Source: JBKBRC01 sp046292345
Lineage (GTDB): Bacteria; Bacteroidota; Rhodothermia; Rhodothermales; Rubricoccaceae
Length of the DNA stretch: 49,354 nucleotides
Direction: 5' to 3'
Assembly (NCBI GenBank): GCA_046292345.1
Contig: JBKBRC010000019.1
Location: forward strand, 1 to 49,354
In this document: one piece after another, positions 10,554 through 19,013 of the stretch
Position numbering within the stretch: position 1 is the stretch's first letter
Layout of the letters: every line of letters begins with the position of its first letter
Translations under genes and position numbers: made by a program
Notes under the pieces: model-generated
The model's input: the letters and a program-made list of their open reading frames with translations, nothing else
What the model was told of the DNA's origin: nothing
The model's database searches: none

Positions 10554-11078
10554 ATGCCTCGCCTGCTCGCCGACAGCCTCCGCCGCCGCTTCCGTTTCCA
10601 TGCCTGGGCCTCGGGTGCGCTTGCGGATGCCCTCCTGGAGGCCTCGTGCACGCCCGGGGGGCAGCCTCTTCCCGAGGCGCTCGACCGCGCTCGGGGAGTA
10701 CTCGCGCACACGCTCGTGGCCGACCGCGTCTGGCTGATGCGCCTGCGAGGAGAACGCACCGACGCGCTCGCGCTCTGGCCCACGCTCGACGCGCGGGGCC
10801 TGCGCCTGCTTGCGCAGCGCAACGCGGACGCCTACGAAGATCTTCTCGAGCCGCTCGCCGATGACGACCTCGCGCGTGTGGCTGCGTACCGCGCGCTCGA
10901 CGGCACCCGTCACCGCTCAGCCGTCCACGACGTGCTCGAGCACGTGCTGCTGCACGGCGCCCACCACCGTGGGCAGGCTGCTGCAGCCTTGCGCGCAGCC
11001 GGCGTCGCCCCGCCCCGGCTCGACTACATCGCGTGGGTCCGTGCCCGCGATGCCCCACCCGACGATCTGACAGGCTGA
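10554..11078 (+). CDS. DinB / YfiT-like metal-dependent four-helix protein
   Basis: DinB-superfamily proteins are four-helix bundles with a His triad binding a divalent metal; many act as bacillithiol or mycothiol transferases, others are uncharacterised. Seen: 174 residues, RFHAWASGAL at the N-terminus, a first His in LAHTLVADRVWLMRL (about residue 53), and the C-terminal pair in HVLLHGAHHRGQ (about 130-140), all in the expected order. ATG 10554 gives the normal family start; the frame is open upstream without coding character. The thiol cofactor is not known for this organism. Confidence 0.82.
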   Translation: MPRLLADSLRRRFRFHAWASGALADALLEASCTPGGQPLPEALDRARGVLAHTLVADRVWLMRLRGERTDALALWPTLDARGLRLLAQRNADAYEDLLEPLADDDLARVAAYRALDGTRHRSAVHDVLEHVLLHGAHHRGQAAAALRAAGVAPPRLDYIAWVRARDAPPDDLTG

Positions 11079-11112
11079 GTCCACGTCAGGCGCCTCCGGC
11101 GAGTCCGTCCCT

Positions 11113-11203
11113 GACAGAGCACTCTGAGACAGAGCACTCTGACAGGAGCAGCGCGACGTCTTCTGACACAGGAGCAGCGCGACGTCTTCTGACAGGAGCA
11201 GCG
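11113..11203. repeat. Two adjacent short tandem repeats in the DinB/rpoN convergent gap
   Basis: A 15-bp unit GACAGAGCACTCTGA is present twice (11113-11127, 11128-11142). It is followed by a unit starting AGGAGCAGCGCGACGTCTTC at 11144 and 11170 (26-bp period), with a partial third copy from 11195. All lie in the space between two convergent stop codons. Confidence 0.9.
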
Positions 11204-11239
11204 GCCGGCGAGCGGCCGGGCGTCAGCCGCCTGGAACGG

Positions 11240-12730
11240 TCAGCCGTCCAGAACGATCTGACGCCGCAGCCGGGCCACCGGGATGCCAAGCTGCTCGCGG
11301 TATTTCGTGACCGTACGCCGGGCAATGTTGAACCCCTGCTCGTCGAGTAGCTCGGCCAGGCGCTGGTCCGAGAGGGGCCGTGCCTTGTCCTCCTCGCCGA
11401 TGATGCGCTCGAGCAGCGCCTTCACCTCTTTGTTCGAGACCTCCTCGCCGTCCTCGGTCGTGATGCCCTCCGAGAAGAAGTACTTCAGCTCATAGACGCC
11501 GTACTCGGTCTGGACGTACTTCCCGCTCACGACGCGGCTCACAGTCGAGATGTCCATCTTGATGATGTCCGCGATGTCCTTGAGGATCATGGGGCGGAGA
11601 TGGCCCTCGCCGTGCGTGAAGAACGGCTCCTGGAGCGTGACGATGGCCTCCATGACGCGCAGCATCGTCTGACGGCGCTGGTTGATCGAGTGGATGAACC
11701 AGCGCGCGCTCTCCATGCGCGTTTTGAGAAACTGCTTCGTCTCGTCCGCCTCCGGATTGCCGCGGCGGCCGTCGGCCGAGAGGCGGTTCCACATGTCGCG
11801 GTAGTGGCGGTTGATGCGCAGCTCGGGCGCGTTGCGGCCGTTGAGGGCGATGCGGAACTCCTCCCCCACGCGCTCGACCGTGAAGTCTGGCGTGACGTAG
11901 TTGACCTGGGCCGTGAAGGCCCCCTCGCCGGGCTTGGGGTCGAGGCTGCGCACGAGATCGTAGGCCTCCTTCAACTCGGCCTCGTCGATGCCAAGGCGGC
12001 GCATGATCTGGTCGAAGTGCTTCATCGTGAACGCCTTGTAGGCGTCGCGGAGCATCGCGAGCGCATGCGCGCGGCCGGGCGTCTCGGGCGGCATGGCGTC
12101 GAGCTGCACCAGGAGGCACTCGCGCAGGTCCCGCGCCGCGATGCCGACCGGGTCGAGGCGCTGCACGCGCGCCAGCACGCGCTCGACGTCTTCCTCGGTG
12201 AGCATCACCCCGAAGTTGAACATGACGTCGTCGAGGATGGACTCGACCGGGCGGCGAAGGTAGCCGTCCTCGTCGATCGAGCCGATGATCTGCTCGGCGA
12301 CGAGCTGCTCGGTCTCGGTCAGGCCCAGCAGGCCGACCTGCTCCCCGAGGCGCTCGGCCAGCGAGGGCGCGCTCGGCATGGGCAGCTCGCGGTCGTCCTC
12401 CTCGGCGGAGTGGTCTACCTGCGCCTTGTAGCCGTAGAGGTCGTCGGGCGCGTTGAGGAACTCGTCCCAGTCGAACTCGTCGTCGCGGTTGCGCTCCTCG
12501 GCCGGCTCGTCGGCGGCGGCCTCGGCGGCAGGCGTCTCGGCCGGCTCCTCGTCGGTCAGCGGCGCGTCCTCATCGAGCTCCTCGCCTTCCTCGAGCAGCG
12601 GGTTCGCCTCGATCTCGGCCTTGATGCGCTGCTCGAGCGCCAGCGTGGGCAGCTGCAGCAGCTTGATGTACTGGATCTGCTGCGGCGAGAGCTTCTGCTG
12701 AAGCGACTGTTTCTGGTGGAGGTTCAGCAT
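11240..12730 (-). CDS. rpoN: RNA polymerase sigma-54 factor
   Basis: Sigma-54 directs RNA polymerase to -24/-12 promoters and needs AAA+ enhancer-binding proteins. Seen: region I with the Gln/Leu-rich start (LHQKQSLQQKLSPQQIQYI), a very acidic region II (about residues 45-125), the core-binding domain, the helix-turn-helix (DISTVSRVVSGKYVQTEYG) and the RpoN box ARRTVTKYRE at about 470-479. 496 residues, complete. Start ATG 12730 is unambiguous. A DUF3109 gene lies 90 bp upstream on the same strand and may be co-transcribed. No enhancer-binding protein is in the window. Confidence 0.97.
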   Translation of the reverse strand: MLNLHQKQSLQQKLSPQQIQYIKLLQLPTLALEQRIKAEIEANPLLEEGEELDEDAPLTDEEPAETPAAEAAADEPAEERNRDDEFDWDEFLNAPDDLYGYKAQVDHSAEEDDRELPMPSAPSLAERLGEQVGLLGLTETEQLVAEQIIGSIDEDGYLRRPVESILDDVMFNFGVMLTEEDVERVLARVQRLDPVGIAARDLRECLLVQLDAMPPETPGRAHALAMLRDAYKAFTMKHFDQIMRRLGIDEAELKEAYDLVRSLDPKPGEGAFTAQVNYVTPDFTVERVGEEFRIALNGRNAPELRINRHYRDMWNRLSADGRRGNPEADETKQFLKTRMESARWFIHSINQRRQTMLRVMEAIVTLQEPFFTHGEGHLRPMILKDIADIIKMDISTVSRVVSGKYVQTEYGVYELKYFFSEGITTEDGEEVSNKEVKALLERIIGEEDKARPLSDQRLAELLDEQGFNIARRTVTKYREQLGIPVARLRRQIVLDG

Positions 12731-12820
12731 GACCGGAAGAGCAGCGGGAGGCAGTATCAGCGCGGAAGGGCAGGCGATTAACGACCCGGCCGGGGTTTGG
12801 TTGGCAACCGGCGGCCGGGG

Positions 12821-13426
12821 CTACGCGGCCTCGGCGGGCGGGCGGACGTGCTGGCGCCGGTCGTCCAGCGCGGCGCGGAAGCGTGCATACCACGCCTCGC
12901 CATAGAGGCGAGTCAGCGGACGCTCGAGGAAAGCGGCCAGCTGCATGCCTGTTCGGCGGCCGTGCCGGACGGCCGGGCGGCAGAGCTCGATCCGCTCGTA
13001 GTTGAGCACCTCGACCGCTCCCTCGCCCTCGCCGTAGCGCTCGACACGCACCGGGAAGAGGTGGCACGAAATGGGCTTCTCGAAACCGATCCGCCCCTCG
13101 TGGTAGGCCTGCTGCAGGGCGCACTTGGCCACGCCGTGCACGTAGACGACAAACACGCACTCTCGCCCGCGCACGGTCGTGGTGGCGTACGTGCCCGCAG
13201 CGTCCTCCTCCCAGACACCCTCGCGCGCGATCACAGCGCGCGCCTCCGGCCGCAGGTGCGCCTCGACGGCGGGGAGCGCGGCCTCGAGCGCAGCCCGCTC
13301 CTCGGGCTCGAGCGGTGCCCCGCGGTCTCCGTGGACGCAGCAGCCGCCCAGACACGCGCCGAGGTGGCAGGCGAACGGCGCGTCCAGAAGCGCGTCGGTG
13401 ACGAGAACGTGGTCTACCGCGAACAT
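12821..13426 (-). CDS. DUF3109 family cysteine-rich protein
   Basis: 201 residues. Seen: an N-terminal Cys cluster (Cys20, Cys25, Cys29, Cys30 in FACHLGACLGGCCVHGD), followed by GRECVFV, KCALQQAYHEG, PISCHLFPVRV and LNYERIELCRPA. This order of conserved cysteines is that of DUF3109, a family common in Bacteroidota, which looks like a zinc or iron-sulfur site related to the YkgJ group; no function is established. It is upstream of rpoN in the same direction (90 bp gap) and divergent from ruvB. A TACGTTGG box lies 21 nt before the start. Confidence 0.85.
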   Translation of the reverse strand: MFAVDHVLVTDALLDAPFACHLGACLGGCCVHGDRGAPLEPEERAALEAALPAVEAHLRPEARAVIAREGVWEEDAAGTYATTTVRGRECVFVVYVHGVAKCALQQAYHEGRIGFEKPISCHLFPVRVERYGEGEGAVEVLNYERIELCRPAVRHGRRTGMQLAAFLERPLTRLYGEAWYARFRAALDDRRQHVRPPAEAA

Positions 13427-13447
13427 GGCCTTGTAGCAAACATGATT

Positions 13448-13455
13448 CCAACGTA
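13448..13455 (-). promoter_or_regulatory. Putative -7 box (TACGTTGG) of the DUF3109-rpoN unit
   Basis: On the minus strand TACGTTGG fits TAnnTTG and lies 21 nt before the ATG at 13426. Confidence 0.35.
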
Positions 13456-13557
13456 GCCCGCCACGTCCGTCGTGTCAACGGGCGCCTGTCAGATGTACGC
13501 AGGCGTCCCCGGGCCGGCCCGTGCGGCGGGCGCCGAAACGGTGTCACCGGGCCGCGC

Positions 13558-13566
13558 TAGCTTGCC
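13558..13566 (+). promoter_or_regulatory. Putative -7 promoter box (TAGCTTGCC) of ruvB
   Basis: Same nine bases as upstream of the Bax-inhibitor, pyrG and CBS genes, here 22 nt before the ruvB ATG. Divergent from the DUF3109 promoter about 100 bp away. Confidence 0.5.
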
Positions 13567-13588
13567 ACGACAGCCAGCCCTCCCGTAC

Positions 13589-14650
13589 ATGTCGCCCCTC
13601 CCGTCTCGCGGCCCCGTCGACGCCGCGCGCCCCGCTACCGGCCGCGACGAAGACTTCGAGCGCGCCCTGCGCCCGCACGCGCTCGACGAGTTCATCGGCC
13701 AGCAGAAAATCAAGGACAACCTGCGCGTGTTCATCACGGCCGCCCTCCAGCGCGGCGAGAGCCTCGACCATGTCATCCTCTCCGGCCCGCCAGGCCTCGG
13801 CAAGACGACGCTCGCGCACGTGATCGCCGAGGAGATGGGCGCCGCCATCAAGACCACGAGCGGCCCCGCGCTCGACAAGCCGGCCTCCATCGCGGGCCTG
13901 CTGACCAACCTTGAGGCCGGCGACGTGCTGTTCATCGACGAGATCCACCGCCTCAGCCCGGTCATCGAGGAGTACCTCTACTCGGCAATGGAGGACTATG
14001 CCATCGACATCCTGATCGACTCGGGTCCGGCCGCGCGCTCGGTGCGCATCGCGCTGCCGCCGTTCACGCTCATTGGCGCGACGACGCGCAAGGGCTTGCT
14101 GACGGCGCCCCTCCGCGCCCGCTTCGGCATCGACTTTCGCTACGACTACTACACGGCCGACCTGCTGCAGCAGATCGTGATGCGCTCGGCGAGCCTGATG
14201 GGCATCGCCATCACCGAGGACGGCGCCTTCGAGATCGCGCGGCGCAGCCGCGGCACGCCCCGTATCGCCAACCGGCTGCTACGCCGCACGCGCGACTTCG
14301 CCGAGGTGCGCACCGAGGGCGGCCCGGGCGGGGAGGGCCGCATCACGCGTGCCGTGGCCGACCACGCGCTCAACGCGCTCGACGTGGACGAGGCGGGCCT
14401 CGACGAGATGGACGCGCGCATCCTGCTCGCGCTCATGGAGAAGTTCGACGGCGGCCCCGTCGGCGTCTCGACGCTCGCCGTCGCCGTGGGCGAGGACCCG
14501 GGCACGGTCGAGGAGGTTTACGAGCCGTACCTGATCCAGGAGGGCTTCCTGGCACGCACGCCGCGGGGGCGCGTGGCCACACGCCGTGCCTACGGGCACT
14601 TCGAGATCGCGCCGCCGCTGCGGCAGTCCGACTTTTTCGAGGACGTCTGA
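13589..14650 (+). CDS. ruvB: Holliday junction branch-migration ATPase RuvB
   Basis: Hexameric AAA+ motor that drives branch migration with RuvA. Seen in 353 residues: Walker A GPPGLGKTT from residue 66, Walker B/DExH LFIDEIHRLSP (about 114-124), sensor GATTRKG, the arginine-finger segment PLRARFGIDFR, RGTPRIANRLLRR in the AAA+ lid, and the winged-helix C-terminus (EPYLIQEGFLARTPRGR). ATG 13589 (MSPLPSRGP) was chosen; the open frame reaches 13472 but crosses the likely promoter. ruvA and ruvC are not nearby. A strong two-way terminator follows. Confidence 0.97.
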   Translation: MSPLPSRGPVDAARPATGRDEDFERALRPHALDEFIGQQKIKDNLRVFITAALQRGESLDHVILSGPPGLGKTTLAHVIAEEMGAAIKTTSGPALDKPASIAGLLTNLEAGDVLFIDEIHRLSPVIEEYLYSAMEDYAIDILIDSGPAARSVRIALPPFTLIGATTRKGLLTAPLRARFGIDFRYDYYTADLLQQIVMRSASLMGIAITEDGAFEIARRSRGTPRIANRLLRRTRDFAEVRTEGGPGGEGRITRAVADHALNALDVDEAGLDEMDARILLALMEKFDGGPVGVSTLAVAVGEDPGTVEEVYEPYLIQEGFLARTPRGRVATRRAYGHFEIAPPLRQSDFFEDV

Positions 14651-14685
14651 GCTTCGAGGGCGCCTGCGCGGCCGGCGCCGAAACA

Positions 14686-14726
14686 CGCGAGCGCCCCGGG
14701 CGGCCAGGCTGCCCGGGGCGCTCGCG
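14686..14726. terminator. Bidirectional terminator hairpin between ruvB and the CsbD gene
   Basis: CGCGAGCGCCCCGGGC (14686-14701) and GCCCGGGGCGCTCGCG (14711-14726) form a perfect 16-bp stem with a 9-nt loop, midway between two convergent genes. There is no long U tract on either side, so release may rely on stem strength or Rho. Confidence 0.65.
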
Positions 14727-14743
14727 CGGAGCGTTCGGCGGCG

Positions 14744-14929
14744 TCAGTCGATCGCGTCGGCGATGTCCTTGCGCGCGTCCGCAACGCCCTCCTTGACGTT
14801 GCCCTTGGCCTGGTCGGCCTTGCCTTCCGCCTCGAGGGACTCGTTGCCCGTGAGGTCGCCCCAGGCTTCCTTGACTTTGCCCTTGGCCTTGTCGAGCATG
14901 CCGTCGGCTTTCTGTTCGTTGGCAGACAT
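14744..14929 (-). CDS. CsbD-like small stress protein
   Basis: 61 residues from ATG 14929 (MSANEQKADG). Two copies of the CsbD repeat are visible (KAKGKVKEAWGDLTGN and KADQAKGNVKEGVADARKD). CsbD-like proteins are small, hydrophilic, highly charged proteins induced by general stress in many bacteria; their molecular role is unknown. The frame extends 21 codons upstream, but the shorter start gives the family N-terminus and length. Confidence 0.88.
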   Translation of the reverse strand: MSANEQKADGMLDKAKGKVKEAWGDLTGNESLEAEGKADQAKGNVKEGVADARKDIADAID

Positions 14930-15039
14930 GGTGGTTGCGTGTTGAGAGGTGAGCGAAAGAGGGCCCGGCCGAGGCCGGCGTTGGGCATCCAACGGTGCAG
15001 ATGGGCTGGCGGATCCCTGCCGCCCCCCCCGCCGGTGGG

Positions 15040-15765
15040 CTAGCGGGCACGGTGGCGGCGGGCGTAGGCGCCACGCGAGCGCAGGTAGTCCCGCTGAAAA
15101 CGCTCCACGATGCGCTGCGCCGTAAAATCTGCCAGACGCTGGAGCCCCACGGACAGGTCCGCCTCCGAGAGTCCTGCCAGTGCGCGCGCCGTGATGACGT
15201 TGCCTGCTGTCGCCGGCAGCCGGAACAGCGACGCGTCGAGGATCTCGCGCTCGCGCAGGCGCGTGTGCCAGAGGCGGCGGCCGGTCCGGGCGTCGAGCAG
15301 GTACACGTCTCCGAGGAGCACGAAGTACGTCGCGCCCTCGAACGAGCTGGCGACGAGGCTGTAGTCGTAGACGCGCAGGTCGATCACGTAGTCGGACGTC
15401 GATGGCCGGTCGCCGGGCTGGAAGCGAAGCGCCGACGCCGAGCGGACGAGCACCTGCCGCGCGATGCGGTCCGAGACGTCCACACGCGCCACGGCGCTGT
15501 CGAGCCGCGCCTGCGCGCGGCGCGCCTCGCGGTACTTGCTCGCCGCCGTGCCCACACGGATGGCCGAGCCCACAGGATCGAACGGGTTAACGGCCGCCTC
15601 CTCGGGGCTGCCGGCCTGCACGCGCGGATGCGGCGGCACGGCAGCCGCAACAGCCACGCGGCGGTCCTCCAGGCTCACGTCGCGCAGGCGGTGCGAGGGC
15701 GCGCAGCCCGACGCAGCAACGAGCAGGACGAGCACGACAAGCAGGAGCGAGCGCGGGCGGAACAC
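15040..15765 (-). CDS. Lipoprotein of unknown function
   Basis: 241 residues from GTG 15765, starting FRPRSLLLVVLVLLVAASGC with lipobox Cys21, so an exported lipid-anchored protein. The middle holds FDPVGSAIRVG and a long helical stretch, then beta-rich segments (YVIDLRVYDYSLVASSF, YFVLLGDVYLLDARTGRRLWHT) and a helical C-terminus. The repeated 'DARTGRRLW' look recalls envelope accessory lipoproteins, but I do not recognise the family. GTG is chosen because it begins exactly at a signal peptide. Divergent from the ferredoxin gene. Confidence 0.7.
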   Translation of the reverse strand: MFRPRSLLLVVLVLLVAASGCAPSHRLRDVSLEDRRVAVAAAVPPHPRVQAGSPEEAAVNPFDPVGSAIRVGTAASKYREARRAQARLDSAVARVDVSDRIARQVLVRSASALRFQPGDRPSTSDYVIDLRVYDYSLVASSFEGATYFVLLGDVYLLDARTGRRLWHTRLREREILDASLFRLPATAGNVITARALAGLSEADLSVGLQRLADFTAQRIVERFQRDYLRSRGAYARRHRAR

Positions 15766-15887
15766 GGCAGTCCAAGCAGAGGTCAGCGGTACGTCGGCAC
15801 GGCGCAGAGGCTGGGCCGGTATTTTAGCCGCCCCTTTCGCCTGCGGGGTAACCGGCCGATTGCTCCCATTCCCCACCTGCCCGACCC

Positions 15888-16250
15888 ATGCCCTACGTCG
15901 TCGCCCAACCCTGCATCAACTGCAAGTACACGGACTGCGTCGAGGTCTGCCCCGTAGACTGCTTCTACGAGGGGCCCAACTTCCTCGTCATCCACCCGGA
16001 CGAGTGCATCGACTGCAACGCGTGCGTGCCGGCCTGCCCCGTCGAGGCCATCTACGCCGACGACGAGTTGCCGGCCGAGTGGGCGCACTACGCCGACTGG
16101 AACGCGCACCTCGCCAGCCAGTGGCAGGCCCTCGGCTACAACATCACCGAGAAGAAAGAGCCGCTCCCGACGGCCGAGGTCTACTCGACCGAGCCCGAGC
16201 TGAGCCAGAAGAGCGAGGAGGACATCCTGACGTGGGAGGGCGCCGAATGA
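15888..16250 (+). CDS. fdxA: 7Fe ferredoxin, [3Fe-4S][4Fe-4S] (FdxA type)
   Basis: Low-potential electron carrier of the Azotobacter FdI type. By comparison with FdI, Cys9, Cys17 and Cys50 would hold the 3Fe cluster and Cys21, Cys40, Cys43 and Cys46 the 4Fe cluster; free Cys12 and Cys25 are also kept (CINCKYTDCVEVCPVDCFYEG). The C-terminal extension NITEKKEPLPTAE matches FdI; 120 residues. A TATTTTAG box at 15820 could be the promoter. The stop codon overlaps the start of the next gene as ATGA, so the SDR gene is probably translationally coupled. Confidence 0.95.
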   Translation: MPYVVAQPCINCKYTDCVEVCPVDCFYEGPNFLVIHPDECIDCNACVPACPVEAIYADDELPAEWAHYADWNAHLASQWQALGYNITEKKEPLPTAEVYSTEPELSQKSEEDILTWEGAE

Positions 16251-17083
16251 GCGCCGCCCCCGCTCCGGACGCGCGCCCGGCCGCGCTCTCCGGCCAGGTC
16301 GTCGTCGTCACGGGCGCCAGCAGCGGCATCGGCGAGGCCACCGCGCGCCGCCTCGCGCGCGAGGGCGCCACGCTCGTGCTCGCCGCGCGCCGCACCGCGC
16401 GCCTCGAGGCGCTCGCCGATGCGATCGCCGATGCGATCGCCGATGCGCTCGCCGACGCAGCTGCCCACGACCAGGCCGCCGAAAGCCCGCCGCGCCCGCT
16501 CGTTGTCCCGACCGACGTGGCCGACCGCGCCGCCTGCGAGGCGCTCGTCGCCCGGACCCTCGAAGCCTTCGGCCGGCTCGACGTCCTCGTCAACAACGCG
16601 GGCGTGATGCCGCTCTCGCTCGTCAAGAACGCCCGCCTCGACGAGTGGCAGCGCATGGTGGACGTAAACCTGCTCGGTGTGCTCTACTGCACCGGCGCGG
16701 CGCTGCCGCATCTGCTTGCGCAGGGGCGGGGGCACATCGTCAACGTGTCGTCGGTAGCGGGGCGGCGCGTGTTCGCCGGGGGAGCGGTCTACTGCGCCAC
16801 CAAGCACGCCGTGACGGCGTTTTCCGAAGGCCTCCGCCTCGAGCTCGGGCCCGCGCACGGCATCCGCGTGACGTGCATCGAGCCCGGCGCGGTGCGCACC
16901 GAGTTGCCGCGCGCCATCGCCGACGAGGAGTTCATCGCGGCCAGCCGCGAGGCCGGGACCATGCGCGGCGTGACGCCGCTCGAGGCCGAAGACGTGGCCG
17001 AGGCCATCGCGTACGCGCTCGCCGCGCCCCCGCGCGCGACCGTGCACGAGGTGCTCGTCATGCCGACCTCGCAGCCGCTCTGA
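16247..17083 (+). CDS. Short-chain dehydrogenase/reductase (classical SDR)
   Basis: NAD(P)-dependent oxidoreductase of unknown substrate. Seen in 278 residues: the nucleotide-binding TGASSGIGEATAR, LVNNAGVMP, the catalytic Ser in VNVSSVAG, and Tyr-xxx-Lys in YCATKHAVTAF. An Arg-rich segment (LAARRTARL) after the second strand suggests NADP preference (inference). Residues 55-70 are four ALAD/AIAD units coded by a 12-bp tandem repeat (16409-16456), an unusual expansion in the loop after the second strand. It overlaps fdxA by 4 bp (ATGA); the link to the ferredoxin is suggestive only. Confidence 0.88.
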   Translation: MSAAPAPDARPAALSGQVVVVTGASSGIGEATARRLAREGATLVLAARRTARLEALADAIADAIADALADAAAHDQAAESPPRPLVVPTDVADRAACEALVARTLEAFGRLDVLVNNAGVMPLSLVKNARLDEWQRMVDVNLLGVLYCTGAALPHLLAQGRGHIVNVSSVAGRRVFAGGAVYCATKHAVTAFSEGLRLELGPAHGIRVTCIEPGAVRTELPRAIADEEFIAASREAGTMRGVTPLEAEDVAEAIAYALAAPPRATVHEVLVMPTSQPL

Positions 17084-17114
17084 AAGCCCCCTGCCTGCGC
17101 ACGGCCGGCCCCGC

Positions 17115-18887
17115 TCAGCCCTGCCGGCGGGCGCGCAGTGCCGCCACGGCCCAGGCCAGCGCGAAGCCGCCGGCAGCCAGGGCAAACCCGACCGCGAACG
17201 GTCCGTCGCCGGCCAGGCGGGCCTGGTACGCGAGCGCCCCCGTGCCCGTCGCCCCGAGGGCGTAGGAGAGCTGTCGCAGGCCCGCGTAGACGCGCGCCGC
17301 CGCGTCTGCCAGCGCCGGCACGCGCACGGCCGTCTCGCCCGCCTCCACGCGGCGCAGCGTGCGGTCGAGCAGAACGGGCAGGCCGAGCGTGGCCGAGGCC
17401 GTCTCGCGGACGCGGTCGGTGAGCGCGGTCCGCCCGGCGCGCAGCGCCTCGTCGAGCGACACGTCGTCGACGAGCGTGGCCACGTAGGGCCACAGCAGGC
17501 GGAGCGGGTTGAGGTCCGGCGCGAGCGTGGTGCAGAGCCCGAGCAGCAGGAGCGCCGTACGCTCGAAGAGCAGCCAGTCGCGCGGCACCTGGAACGCGCC
17601 CGCCAGGTCGCGGAACGACACGTCGAGCGCGCGCATCTGGCCGAAGGCCTCGGCCTGCGCCTGCGCCGCGAGCGGCGCGCCGATATCCGCGAAGCGAAAG
17701 CGCGCCGGGTCGATGTCGCGGAGGATGGTCGCATGCACGCCCTCGACCAGGCCGATCACGGCCGCCGTGCGCGCGGCCTCGCCGGCGCCGGCGTCTGGCG
17801 GCGCGACGAAGCCCATCAGCCCGAGCGCGGCCGTGACGCGGGCGGCGTCGCGCCGTAGCACGCCGACGAGCATCTCGGCCAGCCCCTGCCGCATCGCCGG
17901 CGTGAGCGTGGCCACGGCGCCGAAATCCAGGAAGACGAGCGTGCCGTCGGGGCGGACAAGCAGGTTGCCCGGGTGCGGATCGGCGTGGTAGCGGCCGTCA
18001 CGGAAGATCATCTGCCCGTAGGCGGCCACGAGGCGCTGCGCGACGTCGGCCGGGTCGAGCCCGAGCGCGCGCAGGCCGGCCACGTCGCTCGCCTTCACGC
18101 CGGCCTCGAAGACCGTTGTGAGCACGCGCCCGGACGAGCGCTCGGGCACGACTGCGGGGAAGGCTACGTCGGTCCGGCCAGCGAACGGCACGGCGAGCGC
18201 AGCGGCGTTGGCGGCCTCCTGCCGGAAGTCCAGCTCCTCGGCCACGACGCGCTCGATCTCGCCGAACTGCGCCTCGAGGCCGCGCACGCCGAACACGCGC
18301 CCGGCCGCGCGGAGGATGACGCGGAGCGAGCGCAGGTCCAGCCGCGCGACCGTCTCGATGTCGGCGTGCTGCACCTTGACGGCCACGTCCCGCCCGTCGG
18401 GGAGCGTGGCGCGGTGCACCTGCGCCAGCGAGGCGCTCGCGAGGGGCGTCGCCTCGAACGCGCGGAAGAGCGTCTCGAGCGGCGCGCCCAGCTCGGCCTC
18501 GATGCGCGCCCGCACGTGCGCGAAGGGCCCGGCGGGCACCTGGTCCTGCAGGCCCTCGAGCTCGGCGCGGAAGGGCTCGGGCAGGAAGCCCGTCAGCACG
18601 CTCGCAAGCTGCCCGATCTTGACGAACAGGCCGCGCAGGCGCAGGATCGCGCGGCGCACCCGCCGCCCGTTGCGGCGGTGCAGCGCCGGACGCGCCCGGC
18701 GCGCCCATGCAGGCCCGCGCACGAACGCGACCGCGTCGAACCAGCGGTAGCTCGCCACGATGCGCATCGCGACGAGGTAGACGCGCAGGTTGCGCAGGCG
18801 CAGCGGCGCCGGACGCGCGAGCGCCGGGACAGGGGTGGATCGGGCCGGGGCGGGCGGGGCCGGAGGCGCGGGATCAGGCATGGGCAT
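17115..18887 (-). CDS. ABC1/UbiB/AarF-type atypical kinase, membrane-anchored
   Basis: UbiB-family proteins support quinone synthesis or lipid homeostasis by a poorly known ATPase activity. Seen in 590 residues: the KxGQ motif (FVKIGQLAS, Lys90-Gln93), an Ala-rich loop ASASLAQVHRA, the lysine VAVKVQ (about 171), HADPHPGNLL and the metal-binding FLDFGAVA, and a C-terminal pair of hydrophobic segments ending at RRQG. An N-terminal Pro/Ala-rich tail precedes the domain. Start is ATG 18887 or 18881; the frame is open further without coding character. Divergent from the TPP-riboswitch transcript. Confidence 0.88.
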   Translation of the reverse strand: MPMPDPAPPAPPAPARSTPVPALARPAPLRLRNLRVYLVAMRIVASYRWFDAVAFVRGPAWARRARPALHRRNGRRVRRAILRLRGLFVKIGQLASVLTGFLPEPFRAELEGLQDQVPAGPFAHVRARIEAELGAPLETLFRAFEATPLASASLAQVHRATLPDGRDVAVKVQHADIETVARLDLRSLRVILRAAGRVFGVRGLEAQFGEIERVVAEELDFRQEAANAAALAVPFAGRTDVAFPAVVPERSSGRVLTTVFEAGVKASDVAGLRALGLDPADVAQRLVAAYGQMIFRDGRYHADPHPGNLLVRPDGTLVFLDFGAVATLTPAMRQGLAEMLVGVLRRDAARVTAALGLMGFVAPPDAGAGEAARTAAVIGLVEGVHATILRDIDPARFRFADIGAPLAAQAQAEAFGQMRALDVSFRDLAGAFQVPRDWLLFERTALLLLGLCTTLAPDLNPLRLLWPYVATLVDDVSLDEALRAGRTALTDRVRETASATLGLPVLLDRTLRRVEAGETAVRVPALADAAARVYAGLRQLSYALGATGTGALAYQARLAGDGPFAVGFALAAGGFALAWAVAALRARRQG

Positions 18888-18998
18888 CGGCGCGCGTACC
18901 GCGCAGCGCGTGCCGGGCTCCCGGCGGCCGCACGCTCCACGCCGAATCCCCGCACGTCGCATCGCGCCGGACGCCTGCACGTCGGGCCCCGGCGGAGG

Positions 18999-19006
18999 TA
19001 GCTTGG
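18999..19006 (+). promoter_or_regulatory. Putative -7 promoter box (TAGCTTGG) of the TPP-riboswitch transcript
   Basis: TAGCTTGG ends 7 nt before the first base of the aptamer P1 stem at 19014, the distance expected if transcription begins at the riboswitch. This is the best positional support for the TAGCTTG word acting as a promoter element in this genome. Confidence 0.6.
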
Positions 19007-19013
19007 CCACGCG

